The notes under the pieces are model-generated. The model searched no databases. It had not been told where the DNA came from and saw nothing but the letters and a program-made list of their open reading frames with translations. From Nitrosomonas sp. (GTDB taxonomy: Bacteria > Pseudomonadota > Gammaproteobacteria > Burkholderiales > Nitrosomonadaceae), in assembly GCA_016708955.1 (NCBI GenBank), contig JADJES010000006.1, forward strand, positions 1 through 64,000: DNA of 64,000 nucleotides. The letters run 5' to 3'. A program made the translations under genes and the position numbers. Shown here piece by piece: positions 1-9,157 of this stretch (within the stretch, counting starts at the first letter, position 1; each line of letters starts with the position of its first letter).

Positions 1-1721
1 ATGATGCGCGGATCGGGTTGCATGCCCATGCGGATGTCGATCATCGAACGGATCGCGGCGTTGATATCGATTTCGTCGCCGTCTTCCAGTTTGCGGATGC
101 GGCGCGTGCCTTGCGGTTGCATGGCGTCGAGCAGAAATTTCATGCGTGCGATTTCGCGTTTGTATTGTTGCGCGATGTCGTAGATGCATTGTATATCGCC
201 CAGCTTGGCGCGTTTTTCTTGTACGGTTGCCCAGTCCGGGCGCTCCAGTTGAATTTGGTAATCCCATTCGGAATAGTGGTAGGGAGCCGACACCGGCTCC
301 TTGCCTTCCATATCGTTGTACGACACGCCCATGTCTTCGTACGGGAAGAATTCGGTACCCATGACCCAGATTTCCTGCGCGTCATCACCGGCGGTTTCCA
401 CGTCGAGTTCGTTGGCGAATTCCATCACATTGACGTATTTGCGCACTTGTTTTGGCGCTTCATAGCCAGCCGACAGGGATTTGTTTAAATCAAATTCCTC
501 AAATTCCCAGAAATAACGATTGTCATCGCGATACGGGGCGGTGAGTTGATCCGTGAGCATGGCGAACGGAATGTTTTTTTCTCTAAAACTATGCGTCAGT
601 TGAACGCCGATGTCCCATGAGATTTGATAGGTATCCAGTTTGTCCTGTGCGGCTGCAAAAAGCTGACGGCCTTCGACAATCCAGCGATCGTTGTCCTGAT
701 AATCAGGGTCGAGTAAAGCGCGTGCCAGGCGATTGAGATAATCGCCCATGGTGACAGCCATATCCGGCGTGGCGGTGTGCAAGGCCCCCCACGTTTTGCG
801 TAATCCTGGGAAGCGGCGGATGGCAAGTGCTTCGACGCGCGCATCTTCGATCACGGAAATGACCGCCATTTGCATCGGACTCAATCCTTCCGCAGAGATC
901 GGTTGTTTGGTTTCCACCAGATGCGCGGCAGCGTGCGCGGCGGCGGCACGATAAACCTCGGTGGCGGATATACCCGCATGGCTGTCATAAGCATCAGGCA
1001 GGTAAATGAAGTAATTTTCTATATAGGGTTTGTAACCTTCACGGGTTTCGAAGTCACCGGAGGTTGGCTTCATGAAGAAATCACGTGCCCAGAGTGCGCG
1101 CAGATACATATTGATGCGGCGCTGTACATCCACAAACAGAGTGCCCTTGCGTTCCTTTTGCAGTACCGCGAGTGATTCCTTGGATTCCAATCCAAAATAT
1201 TTGATTTGCTCTTCATAATTCGTGCGATGCGCATGCGCGCCCCACATCGCCCAACGGCGCAAGCCGCCCAGAGTCAGTTGCCCAAACAGAATATCCAGTT
1301 TGTTAAGCATCGGGCGCATGCCGCGCGGCGCTTGTGCAATCAATATATTCAGGAATTGCAGATAATTCTGGAATAGCTGCGCATCACCGAGGCGTTTGGC
1401 CGCAGTGGGGGAGGTGGCTAATACCAGTTCAATCACCGCACCGGAAGTTCTGGAAGCGAGTGAGAGTGCAGTAGTCGCCAGATCGCTGATAATATCTTCA
1501 CCAATTTCTTTGGCGACCAATGGGACTTCATCGATCCAACAATCCACCAAACTGCGTCCGCGCCCTAATCCACGGATTGCTGAGGCCCCTTTCAGGTAGT
1601 TATCCAATCCGCGCGATGAAAAAATTTTGACGGCTTCCGGCCATGCATGCTTGAGTAATTCAACCGATTCTGGCTCTAAATCTTCCAGTAATTCTTTGTA
1701 GTCATCCAGATTAATACTCAT
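1..1721 (-). CDS. cbbO: CbbO, RuBisCO activase component (partial, runs off the window)
   Basis: The frame is open from an ATG at 1721 to the window edge and gives about 573 residues, beginning MSINLDDYKELLEDL. CbbO proteins are about 770 residues with a C-terminal von Willebrand A domain, so the VWA part should lie beyond position 1. CbbO works with the AAA+ ATPase CbbQ to remove inhibitory sugar phosphates from form I RuBisCO in the cytoplasm. An AGGTG ribosome site precedes the start. The gene lies 57 bp downstream of cbbQ on the same strand, the usual cbbL-S-Q-O order. The call rests on position and on a long acidic, helix-rich sequence; the metal-binding VWA residues are not visible here. 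Confidence 0.88.
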   Translation of the reverse strand, partial: MSINLDDYKELLEDLEPESVELLKHAWPEAVKIFSSRGLDNYLKGASAIRGLGRGRSLVDCWIDEVPLVAKEIGEDIISDLATTALSLASRTSGAVIELVLATSPTAAKRLGDAQLFQNYLQFLNILIAQAPRGMRPMLNKLDILFGQLTLGGLRRWAMWGAHAHRTNYEEQIKYFGLESKESLAVLQKERKGTLFVDVQRRINMYLRALWARDFFMKPTSGDFETREGYKPYIENYFIYLPDAYDSHAGISATEVYRAAAAHAAAHLVETKQPISAEGLSPMQMAVISVIEDARVEALAIRRFPGLRKTWGALHTATPDMAVTMGDYLNRLARALLDPDYQDNDRWIVEGRQLFAAAQDKLDTYQISWDIGVQLTHSFREKNIPFAMLTDQLTAPYRDDNRYFWEFEEFDLNKSLSAGYEAPKQVRKYVNVMEFANELDVETAGDDAQEIWVMGTEFFPYEDMGVSYNDMEGKEPVSAPYHYSEWDYQIQLERPDWATVQEKRAKLGDIQCIYDIAQQYKREIARMKFLLDAMQPQGTRRIRKLEDGDEIDINAAIRSMIDIRMGMQPDPRI

Positions 1722-1778
1722 GGGAGCACCTGTTTATTTTTACAAAACAATCGATAGGTTTCTGAATTATCACAACAC

Positions 1779-2585
1779 TTAATTAAAGAAAGTGCTGACT
1801 GCAGCATCCAATGCATCACGCATGTCGGGATCATCGGTAATAGGGCGAACCAAAGCAACACGGCAAGCGGCGTGCGCGTCTACTTTTTTGGCGATGAGGC
1901 TGCCGGCGTAAATCAACATGCGGGTAGAGATGCCTTCATCCAATCCATGACCTTTCAGGTTACGTGCACGTTCCGCAATCGCTACCAGTTTCTCGGCAAT
2001 GTCAGTGGATACACCTGTTTCATGCGCAACAATTTCACTTTCAACGTCATGGTTGGGATAGTTAAAATCCAGCGCGCCAAAACGCTGTTTGGTGGATTGC
2101 TTGAGGTCTTTCATCAAGCTTTGATAACCGGGATTGTAGGAAATGACAATCTGGAAGTCAGCATGCGCATGAACGAGCTCGCCCTTTTTTTCCAATGGCA
2201 AGACACGGCGATTGTCGGTTAATGGATGGATCACCACAGTGGTATCCTGCCGTGCTTCAACCACTTCGTCCAGATAGCAGATGGCGCCATAGCGTGCCGC
2301 AACAGCTAACGGACCATCTTGCCAGCGTGTGCCGTTGGCATCCAACAAAAAACGCCCCACCAGATCGGATGCGGTCATATCTTCGTTACAAGCCACGGTA
2401 ATCAGCGGTTTTTTTAATTTCCATGCCATGTATTCAACAAAACGGGTTTTACCGCAGCCGGTAGGACTTTTCAGCATCATTGGTATGCACACCGAATAGG
2501 CAGCTTCATATAATTCCACCTCATCAACTACGGGATAATAATAAAACTCAGTGGTTACGCGGTATTGATCAATGATTTCGCTCAT
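1779..2585 (-). CDS. cbbQ: CbbQ, AAA+ ATPase of the RuBisCO activase
   Basis: The protein has 268 residues, the usual CbbQ length. It is a MoxR-type AAA+ ATPase with Walker A SPTGCGKTRF at residues 40-49 and Walker B ICYLDEV near 102-108; a sensor-like SYNPGYQ segment follows. CbbQ hexamers bind CbbO and use ATP to remodel inhibited RuBisCO. The gene lies between cbbS and cbbO on the same strand. A strong hairpin with a U-run sits between cbbS and cbbQ, so expression is probably lower than that of cbbLS unless transcription reads through. Confidence 0.95.
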   Translation of the reverse strand: MSEIIDQYRVTTEFYYYPVVDEVELYEAAYSVCIPMMLKSPTGCGKTRFVEYMAWKLKKPLITVACNEDMTASDLVGRFLLDANGTRWQDGPLAVAARYGAICYLDEVVEARQDTTVVIHPLTDNRRVLPLEKKGELVHAHADFQIVISYNPGYQSLMKDLKQSTKQRFGALDFNYPNHDVESEIVAHETGVSTDIAEKLVAIAERARNLKGHGLDEGISTRMLIYAGSLIAKKVDAHAACRVALVRPITDDPDMRDALDAAVSTFFN

Positions 2586-2630
2586 GATGAACTCCTGTGA
2601 TAGCTATCTGAAAAGTACTTTATTTTGGTC

Positions 2631-2668
2631 AAAAAAAACCCCCGATCCTTTTACAGGTAAAGGGGGTT
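2631..2668 (-). terminator. Rho-independent terminator or attenuator between cbbS and cbbQ
   Basis: Read on the minus strand, AACCCCC pairs with GGGGGTT around a loop that also contains CCTTTTAC-type pairing, and the stem is followed by a run of U. It lies 25 bp after the cbbS stop codon. It probably ends most cbbLS transcripts, so that cbbQO is made in smaller amounts. This stoichiometry role is an inference. Confidence 0.85.
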
Positions 2669-2692
2669 CCAGGGTACGAAACCCGTTGTATC

Positions 2693-3049
2693 TTAAACAG
2701 TCTTGCCGCGGTATATCACCATGGCAGTGCCTTGTGATTGGTTGAAATTGTTGTAGCCAATTAAACGAACATGATTATTCGGATTGGCTTTATGACATGC
2801 AGCAGCTTCTGCCAGCACGCGGTCTACATCAGTTTCACCAAACATCGGCAGTTTCCACATATACCAGTAGGAATCCATTACATACTCTGGTTCTGTATGC
2901 TCGATGGCTGGATTCCTGCCTTTACTGATTAAATACTCTACTTGCTTCTTGATATCTTTGTCGGACATTGCAGGCAGGTAGGAGAATGTCTCAAACTTAC
3001 GGCTTGCTGGATAACTTACACGTGATTTGTAGTCAATTACTTCGCTCAT
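2693..3049 (-). CDS. cbbS: RuBisCO small subunit
   Basis: This is a 118-residue form I small subunit. The conserved YWYMWKLPMFGE stretch is at about residues 61-72, and LIGYNNFNQSQG near the C-terminus forms the later strands. Small subunits cap the L8 core to make the L8S8 enzyme that carboxylates ribulose 1,5-bisphosphate. It lies directly downstream of cbbL (79 bp between the genes) and should be co-transcribed with it. The length and sequence look intact. Confidence 0.97.
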   Translation of the reverse strand: MSEVIDYKSRVSYPASRKFETFSYLPAMSDKDIKKQVEYLISKGRNPAIEHTEPEYVMDSYWYMWKLPMFGETDVDRVLAEAAACHKANPNNHVRLIGYNNFNQSQGTAMVIYRGKTV

Positions 3050-3128
3050 TATTTATTCCTCATTTTTAGAGAGATGAAGAAGAAAAGCAATATTAACGAT
3101 CGGCTCTTCTTCTTTAGTCATATATTGC

Positions 3129-4550
3129 TTACTTGTGGGCTACGTCGAGCTTATCAACCGTATCAAACTCGAACTTAATTTCTTTCCATGTTTCCATGGC
3201 GATTTTTAGTTCGGGACTGCTTTTCAGCAGCTTTGGTCAGAATCCTTTGCCTTCCTTCTCGATTTCAACACCTTGGTTACGTGCTTCTACGCACGCTTCC
3301 AATGCCACGCGGTTAGCAGCGGCACCCGCAGCGTTACCCCATGGGTGACCTAAGGTACCGCCACCAAATTGCAAGCAGGCATCATCACCGAAAATTGCGA
3401 CCAGTGCTGGCATATGCCAAACGTGAATACCACCCGAAGCAACTGGGAATACACCTGGCATAGAACCCCAATCTTGATCGAAGAACAGGCCGCGGCTGCG
3501 GTCTTCTTTGATGAATTTATCGCGCATGGTATCGATCCAGCCGAGGGTTGCTGCACGATCACCTTCTAGTTTGCCAACCACGGTACCGGAGTGCAGATGA
3601 TCACCCCCGGATAAACGGAGTACCTTGGTTAAAACGCGGAAATGTATACCATGGTGCGGGTTGCGATCGAGAACGGCGTGCATCGCACGGTGGATGTGCA
3701 ACAGCATTCCGTTGTTACGGCACCAGTTTGCCAAGCCCGTGTTGGCAGTTAGACCACCTGTCAAGTAATCGTGCATAATAATTGGCGCATTCAATTCCTT
3801 GGCAAACTCAGCACGCTTGTACATTTCTTCCGGAGTTGGCGCGGTTACGTTCAAGTAGTGACCTTTACGTTCACCAGTTTCACGTTCTGCTTTATGCACG
3901 GCTTCCATCACGAATTCGAAACGATCGCGCCAGCGCATAAAAGGTTGGCTATTAACGTTCTCATCATCCTTGGTCAGATCCAGACCGCCGCGCAGACATT
4001 CGTATACAGCGCGGCCATAGTTTTTGGCGGACAGACCCAATTTAGGTTTAATGGTACAGCCTAACAGTGCGCGGCCATATTTGTTCAGACGATCGCGTTC
4101 CACTTGAATACCTGCTGGAGGTCCGCCGCAGGTTTTGACGTAAGCAATCGGAAAACGAACATCTTCCAGACGCAGTGCGCGCAGCGCTTTAAAACCGAAC
4201 ACGTTACCTACCAGCGAGGTCAGCACGTTAACCACGGAGCCTTCTTCAAAAAGATCGATAGGGTAAGCTACAAAAGCGTAGAAACAAGTGTCGTCGCCAG
4301 GAACGTCTTCAATCTTATAAGCACGTCCTTTGTAGTAGTCCAAATCGGTTAAAAGATCAGTCCACACTGTGGTCCAGGTACCCGTGGAAGATTCTGCAGC
4401 CACGGCAGCGGCTACTTCTTCTCGCGGGACACCGGGTTGCGGTGTAATCTTGAAACATGCCAGAATGTCGGTATCCAGCGGCGTATAATCAGGGGTCCAG
4501 TAAGTTTGTCGATATTCTTTGACACCAGCGTTATATATTTTTACTGCCAT
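3129..4550 (-). CDS. cbbL: RuBisCO large subunit, form IA, with an in-frame TGA near the C-terminus
   Basis: The start is ATG at 4550 ([13 protein letters not shown]); an upstream ATG in the same frame would add 13 unlikely residues. The carbamylated lysine is K194 in LTKDDEN, and the catalytic TIKPK is at 166-170. The sequence matches form I to residue 437 (...EKEGKGF) and then meets TGA at 3237-3239. The same frame continues as [17 protein letters not shown] to a TAA at 3129, so the whole span is 474 codons. The six codons from the TGA become the expected LTKAAE if one base is restored at 3240/3241 and one T removed from the run 3221-3224. Two compensating consensus errors are the likeliest reading, because a real stop would remove 36 residues. 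The pairing with cbbQO suggests the form IAq type. Confidence 0.93.
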
Positions 4551-4681
4551 AGTTTCTTCTCCAGTTAAGTTCCACTCAACTCCAGCCAACAGCGAAGGCA
4601 GAAAAGAGAGGATATTGCGTTACAAACAAGACTACTCAAATCTATGAAACACACTATAGCGCTATTTATCTATAAGAACAA

Positions 4682-4696
4682 ATCAGTAATTCTGAT
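4682..4696. promoter_or_regulatory. Candidate CbbR operator in the cbbL-cbbR divergent promoter region
   Basis: ATCAGTAATTCTGAT is a perfect 5-bp-arm dyad and contains the LysR-type T-N11-A pattern. It lies in the 191-bp gap between the divergent cbbL and cbbR genes, 46 bp before the cbbR start. LysR regulators usually bind such dyads in the shared promoter and activate the divergent operon. Binding is inferred only from motif and place. I did not fix -35 and -10 boxes. Confidence 0.45.
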
Positions 4697-4741
4697 ATTT
4701 ATGATAAGGTAATGTTTATGAGAATCTCACTGAGTTGATGT

Positions 4742-5656
4742 ATGCTTCATCTTACTTTACGACAATTGAAAGTGTTTGAATCGGTTGCTCGACACTTAAG
4801 TTATTCACGCGCAGCCGATGAACTTCATTTAACCCAACCTGCTGTTTCTATGCAGATTAAGCAACTCGAAGGCAATATTAGTTTACCGCTATTTGAGCAA
4901 CTGGGGAGACGAATTTATCTGACTGAAGCGGGACGTGAGTTATATCAATACAGCCGTTCAATTTCCCAGCAATTATCTGATATGGAAGTCGCGCTGGATG
5001 AATTGAAAGGCATGGAGCGGGGCAAGTTAAATATTTCTGTAGTAACAACTGCCAATTACTTTGCACCGCATTTGTTGGCAAAGTTTTGTCAGCGTTATAA
5101 AGGTGTGACAGTCAGTTTAAATGTCTCTAACCGTGAAACCGTATTGAAACAGCTTTCTGATAATCTGATAGACCTTGCTATCATGGGGCAGCCGCCTGAG
5201 GATCTCGATATTGATAGTGAGTCTTTTATAGAAAATCCATTAGTCGTGATAGCGCCGCCGGATCATCCTTTGTGCAAAGAACAGCATATTCCGGTTAAAC
5301 GATTAGCCAAGGAAATTTTTCTGGTACGTGAATCAGGTTCTGGAACGCGCGGTGCTATGGAGCGTTTTTTTGCAGCGCATGATGTCAAAATCAATAAAGG
5401 GATGGAAGCAGACACGACGGAAGCTATCAAACAAGCGGTTCAGGCAGGTATGGGGTTAGGTATTATGTCGCAGCATACGGCAGAATTGGAACTTGAAACG
5501 AATCGTTTGAAGATTCTGGATGTGCAGGGTTTTCCTATTATCCGGTATTGGCATGTGGTGAACAGAAAGAATAAGCGTCTATCCGGTGTTGCCAATGCTT
5601 TCAGAGAATTTTTGTTAAAAGAAGCTGCAAAATTGATGGCTGAATCAAAAAAATAG
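4742..5656 (+). CDS. cbbR: CbbR, LysR-type regulator of the Calvin-cycle genes
   Basis: The protein has 304 residues. The N-terminal winged helix-turn-helix (LRQLKVFESVARHLSYSRAA to about residue 65) is followed by a LysR substrate-binding domain from about residue 92. CbbR activates cbb operons in response to metabolites such as NADPH or phosphorylated sugars. It is transcribed divergently from cbbL, the classical CbbR arrangement. The name rests on family and position. No strong ribosome site precedes ATG 4742. Confidence 0.92.
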   Translation: MLHLTLRQLKVFESVARHLSYSRAADELHLTQPAVSMQIKQLEGNISLPLFEQLGRRIYLTEAGRELYQYSRSISQQLSDMEVALDELKGMERGKLNISVVTTANYFAPHLLAKFCQRYKGVTVSLNVSNRETVLKQLSDNLIDLAIMGQPPEDLDIDSESFIENPLVVIAPPDHPLCKEQHIPVKRLAKEIFLVRESGSGTRGAMERFFAAHDVKINKGMEADTTEAIKQAVQAGMGLGIMSQHTAELELETNRLKILDVQGFPIIRYWHVVNRKNKRLSGVANAFREFLLKEAAKLMAESKK

Positions 5657-6331
5657 AATTTCTTTTTTATAATAGTGAAACTTTTGTTTGGCGCAGTATG
5701 TAAGAATAATTCTTCGTGCCCTCATAGATAATTTGAAACTACTCAGCCATAATTATTGAATGAGAATTTGCTCGATGCAAAACAACCGGATTACTTATTA
5801 CCGGGGGCTTCAACTTGCTACAATTTGCACCGTGCTGGTAGGGGTTGTATATATCCAGATCATCCCCGAGTGATATTCCCATGTATCAGGTTTTGCGAAC
5901 CGCTCATTGGCAATATTTGTAATATGGGTGATAGCGATATTGACTTTGATACAACGAGATAAAACATTGAATAACATTAAGAGCGATTGCAGGGCTTGCA
6001 ATCCATCAGAAGTTTAGGTAGCGGAAGAAATGCTAAGGAGTCTTGAAAGCAACCATGCGGATAGCGCAAGATATCACAGTTAATTTTAAATAATTTACAA
6101 TTTATTCAGCTATAGATTGATAAAAATAAACCACTTCGCCCGAATCCGTTAAGAAGCTTGATGCGCTTGTCCAAGATACATCACAGCGAATCGATAAACT
6201 GGGTAAGTTTGGATGAAATTCGTGAAAAGAATGGCAGGGGATAGGATAGGTATTGATTATAATCATTCTGTAAAGGATGAGGAAAATTCAGAAAAATATT
6301 GAGTGCTGTGAAATTAGTGAGAGGATGAAAA
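5657..6331. other. 675-bp gap without a convincing gene
   Basis: This AT-rich stretch follows cbbR. The only open frames are short, lack ribosome sites and have no recognisable domains. I see no strong terminator or RNA gene. The last 40 bases carry the ribosome site and probably the promoter of the small gene at 6332. Confidence 0.5.
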
Positions 6332-6556
6332 ATGTTAGGGCAGGGTTCTGGCGGAAATGTATTGGCAGCAGTTTGTAGTTTCTTTATACCGGGGTTGGGT
6401 CAACTGGTTCAGGGGCGTTTATTGCCGGCATTTTTGTTTTTTGTAATCACTGGCGTAGGATACTTTTTTGCCGTGTTGATTGTTCCTGCAGTAATTGGTG
6501 GAATTTTTCATCTATGGTCAATCATTGATGCGGCACGATTCACTGGACCGGCTTAA
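6332..6556 (+). CDS. Small membrane protein with FIPGLGQL motif
   Basis: The product has 74 residues with two hydrophobic segments, roughly 10-35 and 37-65. The first contains FFIPGLGQLVQGR, a pattern seen in small TM2-like or DUF-type inner-membrane proteins whose function is unknown. GAGAGGATG lies 4-12 bases before the ATG and supports translation. It stands alone between cbbR and rimO. I can support a real membrane protein but no function. Confidence 0.7.
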   Translation: MLGQGSGGNVLAAVCSFFIPGLGQLVQGRLLPAFLFFVITGVGYFFAVLIVPAVIGGIFHLWSIIDAARFTGPA

Positions 6557-6867
6557 GTTAGGTTTGCAATTTGTGCAGGAATTTTCTTCTAATTATTGAA
6601 TATATTATGTATTTCTGCTGCGGCTGGAATATGGTTTCAATGGTAACCAGTTGTTTTTTTCGATTCTGCTGTCTGTGTACTACCAAAAAATCTTCAATAG
6701 TCTTGACTCGACTGGCTTCCATTCAAAATAAGTTGCATGATACTTAAATCATTTATAGTGTTTCCCTTTCCCATCAATACGAAGAAATAAATTGCTTCAG
6801 TCTGCAATCAGATAGAATTCAGCGAGTATTCAATAGCAATTTTTTATTTTTATTTAATTTTTATTTC
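6557..6867. other. 311-bp gap before rimO
   Basis: The stretch is very AT-rich and has no open frame with a ribosome site. It presumably holds the rimO promoter, but I could not fix -35 and -10 elements. No repeat or RNA gene is seen. Confidence 0.45.
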
Positions 6868-8196
6868 ATGTCATCATTAAAACAAGCTTCACAAAAAGTT
6901 GGCTTTATTTCTCTCGGTTGCCCAAAGGCACTGGTGGATTCCGAGCAAATTCTGACCCAGTTACGTGCCGAAGGTTATGAGATATCATCTTCGTATGAAG
7001 ATGCTGATCTAGTCGTTGTTAACACCTGCGGGTTTATTGACAGCGCGGTTGAGGAATCGCTAGATGCGATTGGTGAAGCGCTAGCCGAAAACGGGAAAGT
7101 AATTGTCACCGGGTGCCTGGGTGCGAAAGAGGATGGGGACGTAGTTAAAAAAGCCCATCCTCAAGTGCTAGCCGTTACCGGCCCCCATGCGTTGCCGGAA
7201 GTGATGTCTGCTATCCATGCTCATTTACCGCAACCGCATGACCCTTTTACCAGCTTGGTGCCGCCACAAGGAATCCGGTTAACGCCCAAACACTATGCGT
7301 ATGTCAAAATTTCGGAAGGTTGCAATCATCGTTGCACGTTTTGTATTATTCCTTCCATGCGTGGTGATCTGGTGAGCCGACCGATTCATCAGGTTATGCA
7401 GGAAGCAGAGCATCTGGTGAATGCCGGTGTTAAGGAGCTTTTGATCATTTCACAAGATACCAGCGCGTATGGCGTAGACGTAAAATATCGCACAGGTTTT
7501 TGGCAGGGCAGGCCGATTAAAACCCGCTTGACCGAGCTTGCGCAGGCATTGGGTACATTAGGGGTTTGGGTGCGCATGCATTATGTTTATCCCTATCCGC
7601 ATGTCGACGAAGTGATTCCACTCATGGCGGAAGGCAAGATACTGCCTTATCTAGATGTGCCGTTTCAGCATGCAAATCCACGTATTCTGAAAGCCATGAA
7701 ACGCCCCGCCAATGCTGAGAATAATTTGGCACGTATTCAACAATGGCGCCAAATTTGTCCTGACATCACATTACGCAGCACCTTTATCGTTGGTTTCCCG
7801 GGTGAAACTGAAGCGGAGTTTGAAGAATTACTAGCCTTTTTGCAAGAGGCGCAATTAGATCGTGTCGGGTGCTTTGCCTATTCACCGGTTGAAGGAGCAA
7901 CAGCCAATCAGCTAGCCGATCCTGTGCCGGAAGCAATTAAGGAAGATCGTCGTGCGCGGTTTATGCAATTGCAGGAAGAAATCAGCCGTCAACGTTTGGC
8001 AGCGAAAATTGGCCGAAAGATGGTGGTTATGGTTGATGAACTTACTGAAAATCAGGTGATTGCAAGAAGTAGTGCTGATGCACCAGAAATTGATGGATTG
8101 GTATACGTGGAAAACGCCAATCATGTTCAACCTGGGGATTTTATTGAAGTTGAAATTACTGATTCAGATACGCATGATTTGTATGCTATTACTTAA
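6868..8196 (+). CDS. rimO: RimO, ribosomal protein S12 methylthiotransferase
   Basis: This 442-residue radical-SAM enzyme adds a methylthio group to the beta-carbon of an aspartate in ribosomal protein S12. The N-terminal UPF0004 domain has the cysteines for the first cluster in GCPK, NTCGF and TGCLG. The radical-SAM CxxxCxxC is C152, C156 and C159 in GCNHRCTFC, and the C-terminal TRAM domain (about 375-442) binds substrate. SLGCPKALVDSEQ marks RimO rather than MiaB. It is monocistronic here and full length. Confidence 0.96.
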   Translation: MSSLKQASQKVGFISLGCPKALVDSEQILTQLRAEGYEISSSYEDADLVVVNTCGFIDSAVEESLDAIGEALAENGKVIVTGCLGAKEDGDVVKKAHPQVLAVTGPHALPEVMSAIHAHLPQPHDPFTSLVPPQGIRLTPKHYAYVKISEGCNHRCTFCIIPSMRGDLVSRPIHQVMQEAEHLVNAGVKELLIISQDTSAYGVDVKYRTGFWQGRPIKTRLTELAQALGTLGVWVRMHYVYPYPHVDEVIPLMAEGKILPYLDVPFQHANPRILKAMKRPANAENNLARIQQWRQICPDITLRSTFIVGFPGETEAEFEELLAFLQEAQLDRVGCFAYSPVEGATANQLADPVPEAIKEDRRARFMQLQEEISRQRLAAKIGRKMVVMVDELTENQVIARSSADAPEIDGLVYVENANHVQPGDFIEVEITDSDTHDLYAIT

Positions 8197-8296
8197 ACCT
8201 CAGTACTTTAGCATATCACTGAGCACAGCAATTTGAATGTGTCTATGAATATTTCTTCATAAAGGGTTTGTGCGGCAAGTAAAAGGTAGGCAATTG

Positions 8297-8401
8297 CAAG
8301 GTACCAAAGTGTATCTGATTGGTAGCGGGTTCGCTTTGCTGGCCAGTGCATACTGCCTGATTAATGATGCAGTTCATGGTGGTATGGGCAATTTTCAATA
8401 G
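8297..8401 (+). pseudogene. Possible remnant of an oleate hydratase-like FAD protein
   Basis: A 34-codon stretch reads GTKVYLIGSGFALLASAY and continues to a stop at 8399. It resembles the FAD-binding N-terminus of oleate hydratases, which typically have a YxxGSGxAxLAAA pattern. It has no start codon, no ribosome site and no following domain. It is either a degraded fragment or chance similarity. Confidence 0.3.
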
Positions 8402-8476
8402 GTTGTAGGTTTTAGCTTACCTATCTATGTGCTACGTATAAAACGCAGGATATCCATGCTACTGTTGGAAAAACCA

Positions 8477-8514
8477 AAAACCCTTGAACAAATACTTATT
8501 CAAGGGTTTTTTTA
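8477..8514. terminator. Bidirectional rho-independent terminator
   Basis: AAAACCCTTGAA pairs with TTCAAGGGTTTT around a 10-base loop, with a T-run on the plus strand and an A-rich opposite flank. It lies between the convergent rimO transcript and the minus-strand PEP-CTERM gene, so it can end both. Confidence 0.88.
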
Positions 8515-8535
8515 AACAAATTTGAAGCTAGTGCT

Positions 8536-9157
8536 TTACCGTACTTTTTGTTTGCGGATCGAGAAACCTATCAAACCAAGCCCAATTAACATCATGGCAT
8601 AGGTTTCTGGTTCTGGAACGGCACTTACGCCGATAACGAAGTCATCCCAATCACCAAGATGTCTGCTGCCCGCGCTATCGTTGTAGCCGAGAACATACTG
8701 ATAAATGGTGGAGCCGACGAGCATGTTTGTTCCAACCAGTCCAATTGAAGTGCCGGTATCCCATGTTCCACCATTGAAAGCGAATTTTCCAGTATTACCT
8801 TCAAACTTGAAATTTAACGGTCCGAGCACACTGACCAATGAACTGACCGATGTTCCAATCGGATTGGATTCAAGCAGCGTGGTGCCGCCTAGTATGTCAT
8901 AAAACTTATTGTTAAAAACCCGATTCTTGACCGAGAAAGGTGTAGGTTACCGTTTGTGAGCCAGGACCTGTGTAATCGAGGTGACCGATACTCAACGATG
9001 AGCCAACGGGCAGGGTAGCAAAACCTCCGATATTAAATGCTTCGGTTCGAGTTGCTGTATCGGTTGGCACGAATGTAAGCCCTGCATTAGCAGTGCCGCA
9101 CGTAATCAGTAAAGCTGCAGCAATAATTGTTTGTTGCATGAGAAATCTTGTTTTCAT
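8536..9157 (-). pseudogene. PEP-CTERM sorting domain protein with a one-base frameshift
   Basis: The N-terminal part starts at 9157 with a signal peptide (about residues 1-25, ending ANA) and stops at 8912. A second frame continues to 8536 and ends in the PEP-CTERM signal: VPEPETYAMMLIGLGLIGF followed by RKQKVR. Removing one A from the run 8914-8918 (T on the coding strand) joins the frames as ...GQESGF-NNKFYD and gives about 206 residues. PEP-CTERM proteins are exported and anchored or processed by exosortase, often with exopolysaccharide. No exosortase lies in this window. The shift may be a consensus error or a real mutation. Confidence 0.82.

Noticed and set aside
4551..4589. Upstream start adding 13 residues to the RuBisCO large subunit
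   Set aside because: Form I large subunits begin at [17 protein letters not shown] sequence, so the extra residues are upstream leader.
5756..5962. 68-codon frame after cbbR
   Set aside because: No ribosome site, no domain, and an overlapping frame of similar size on the other strand.
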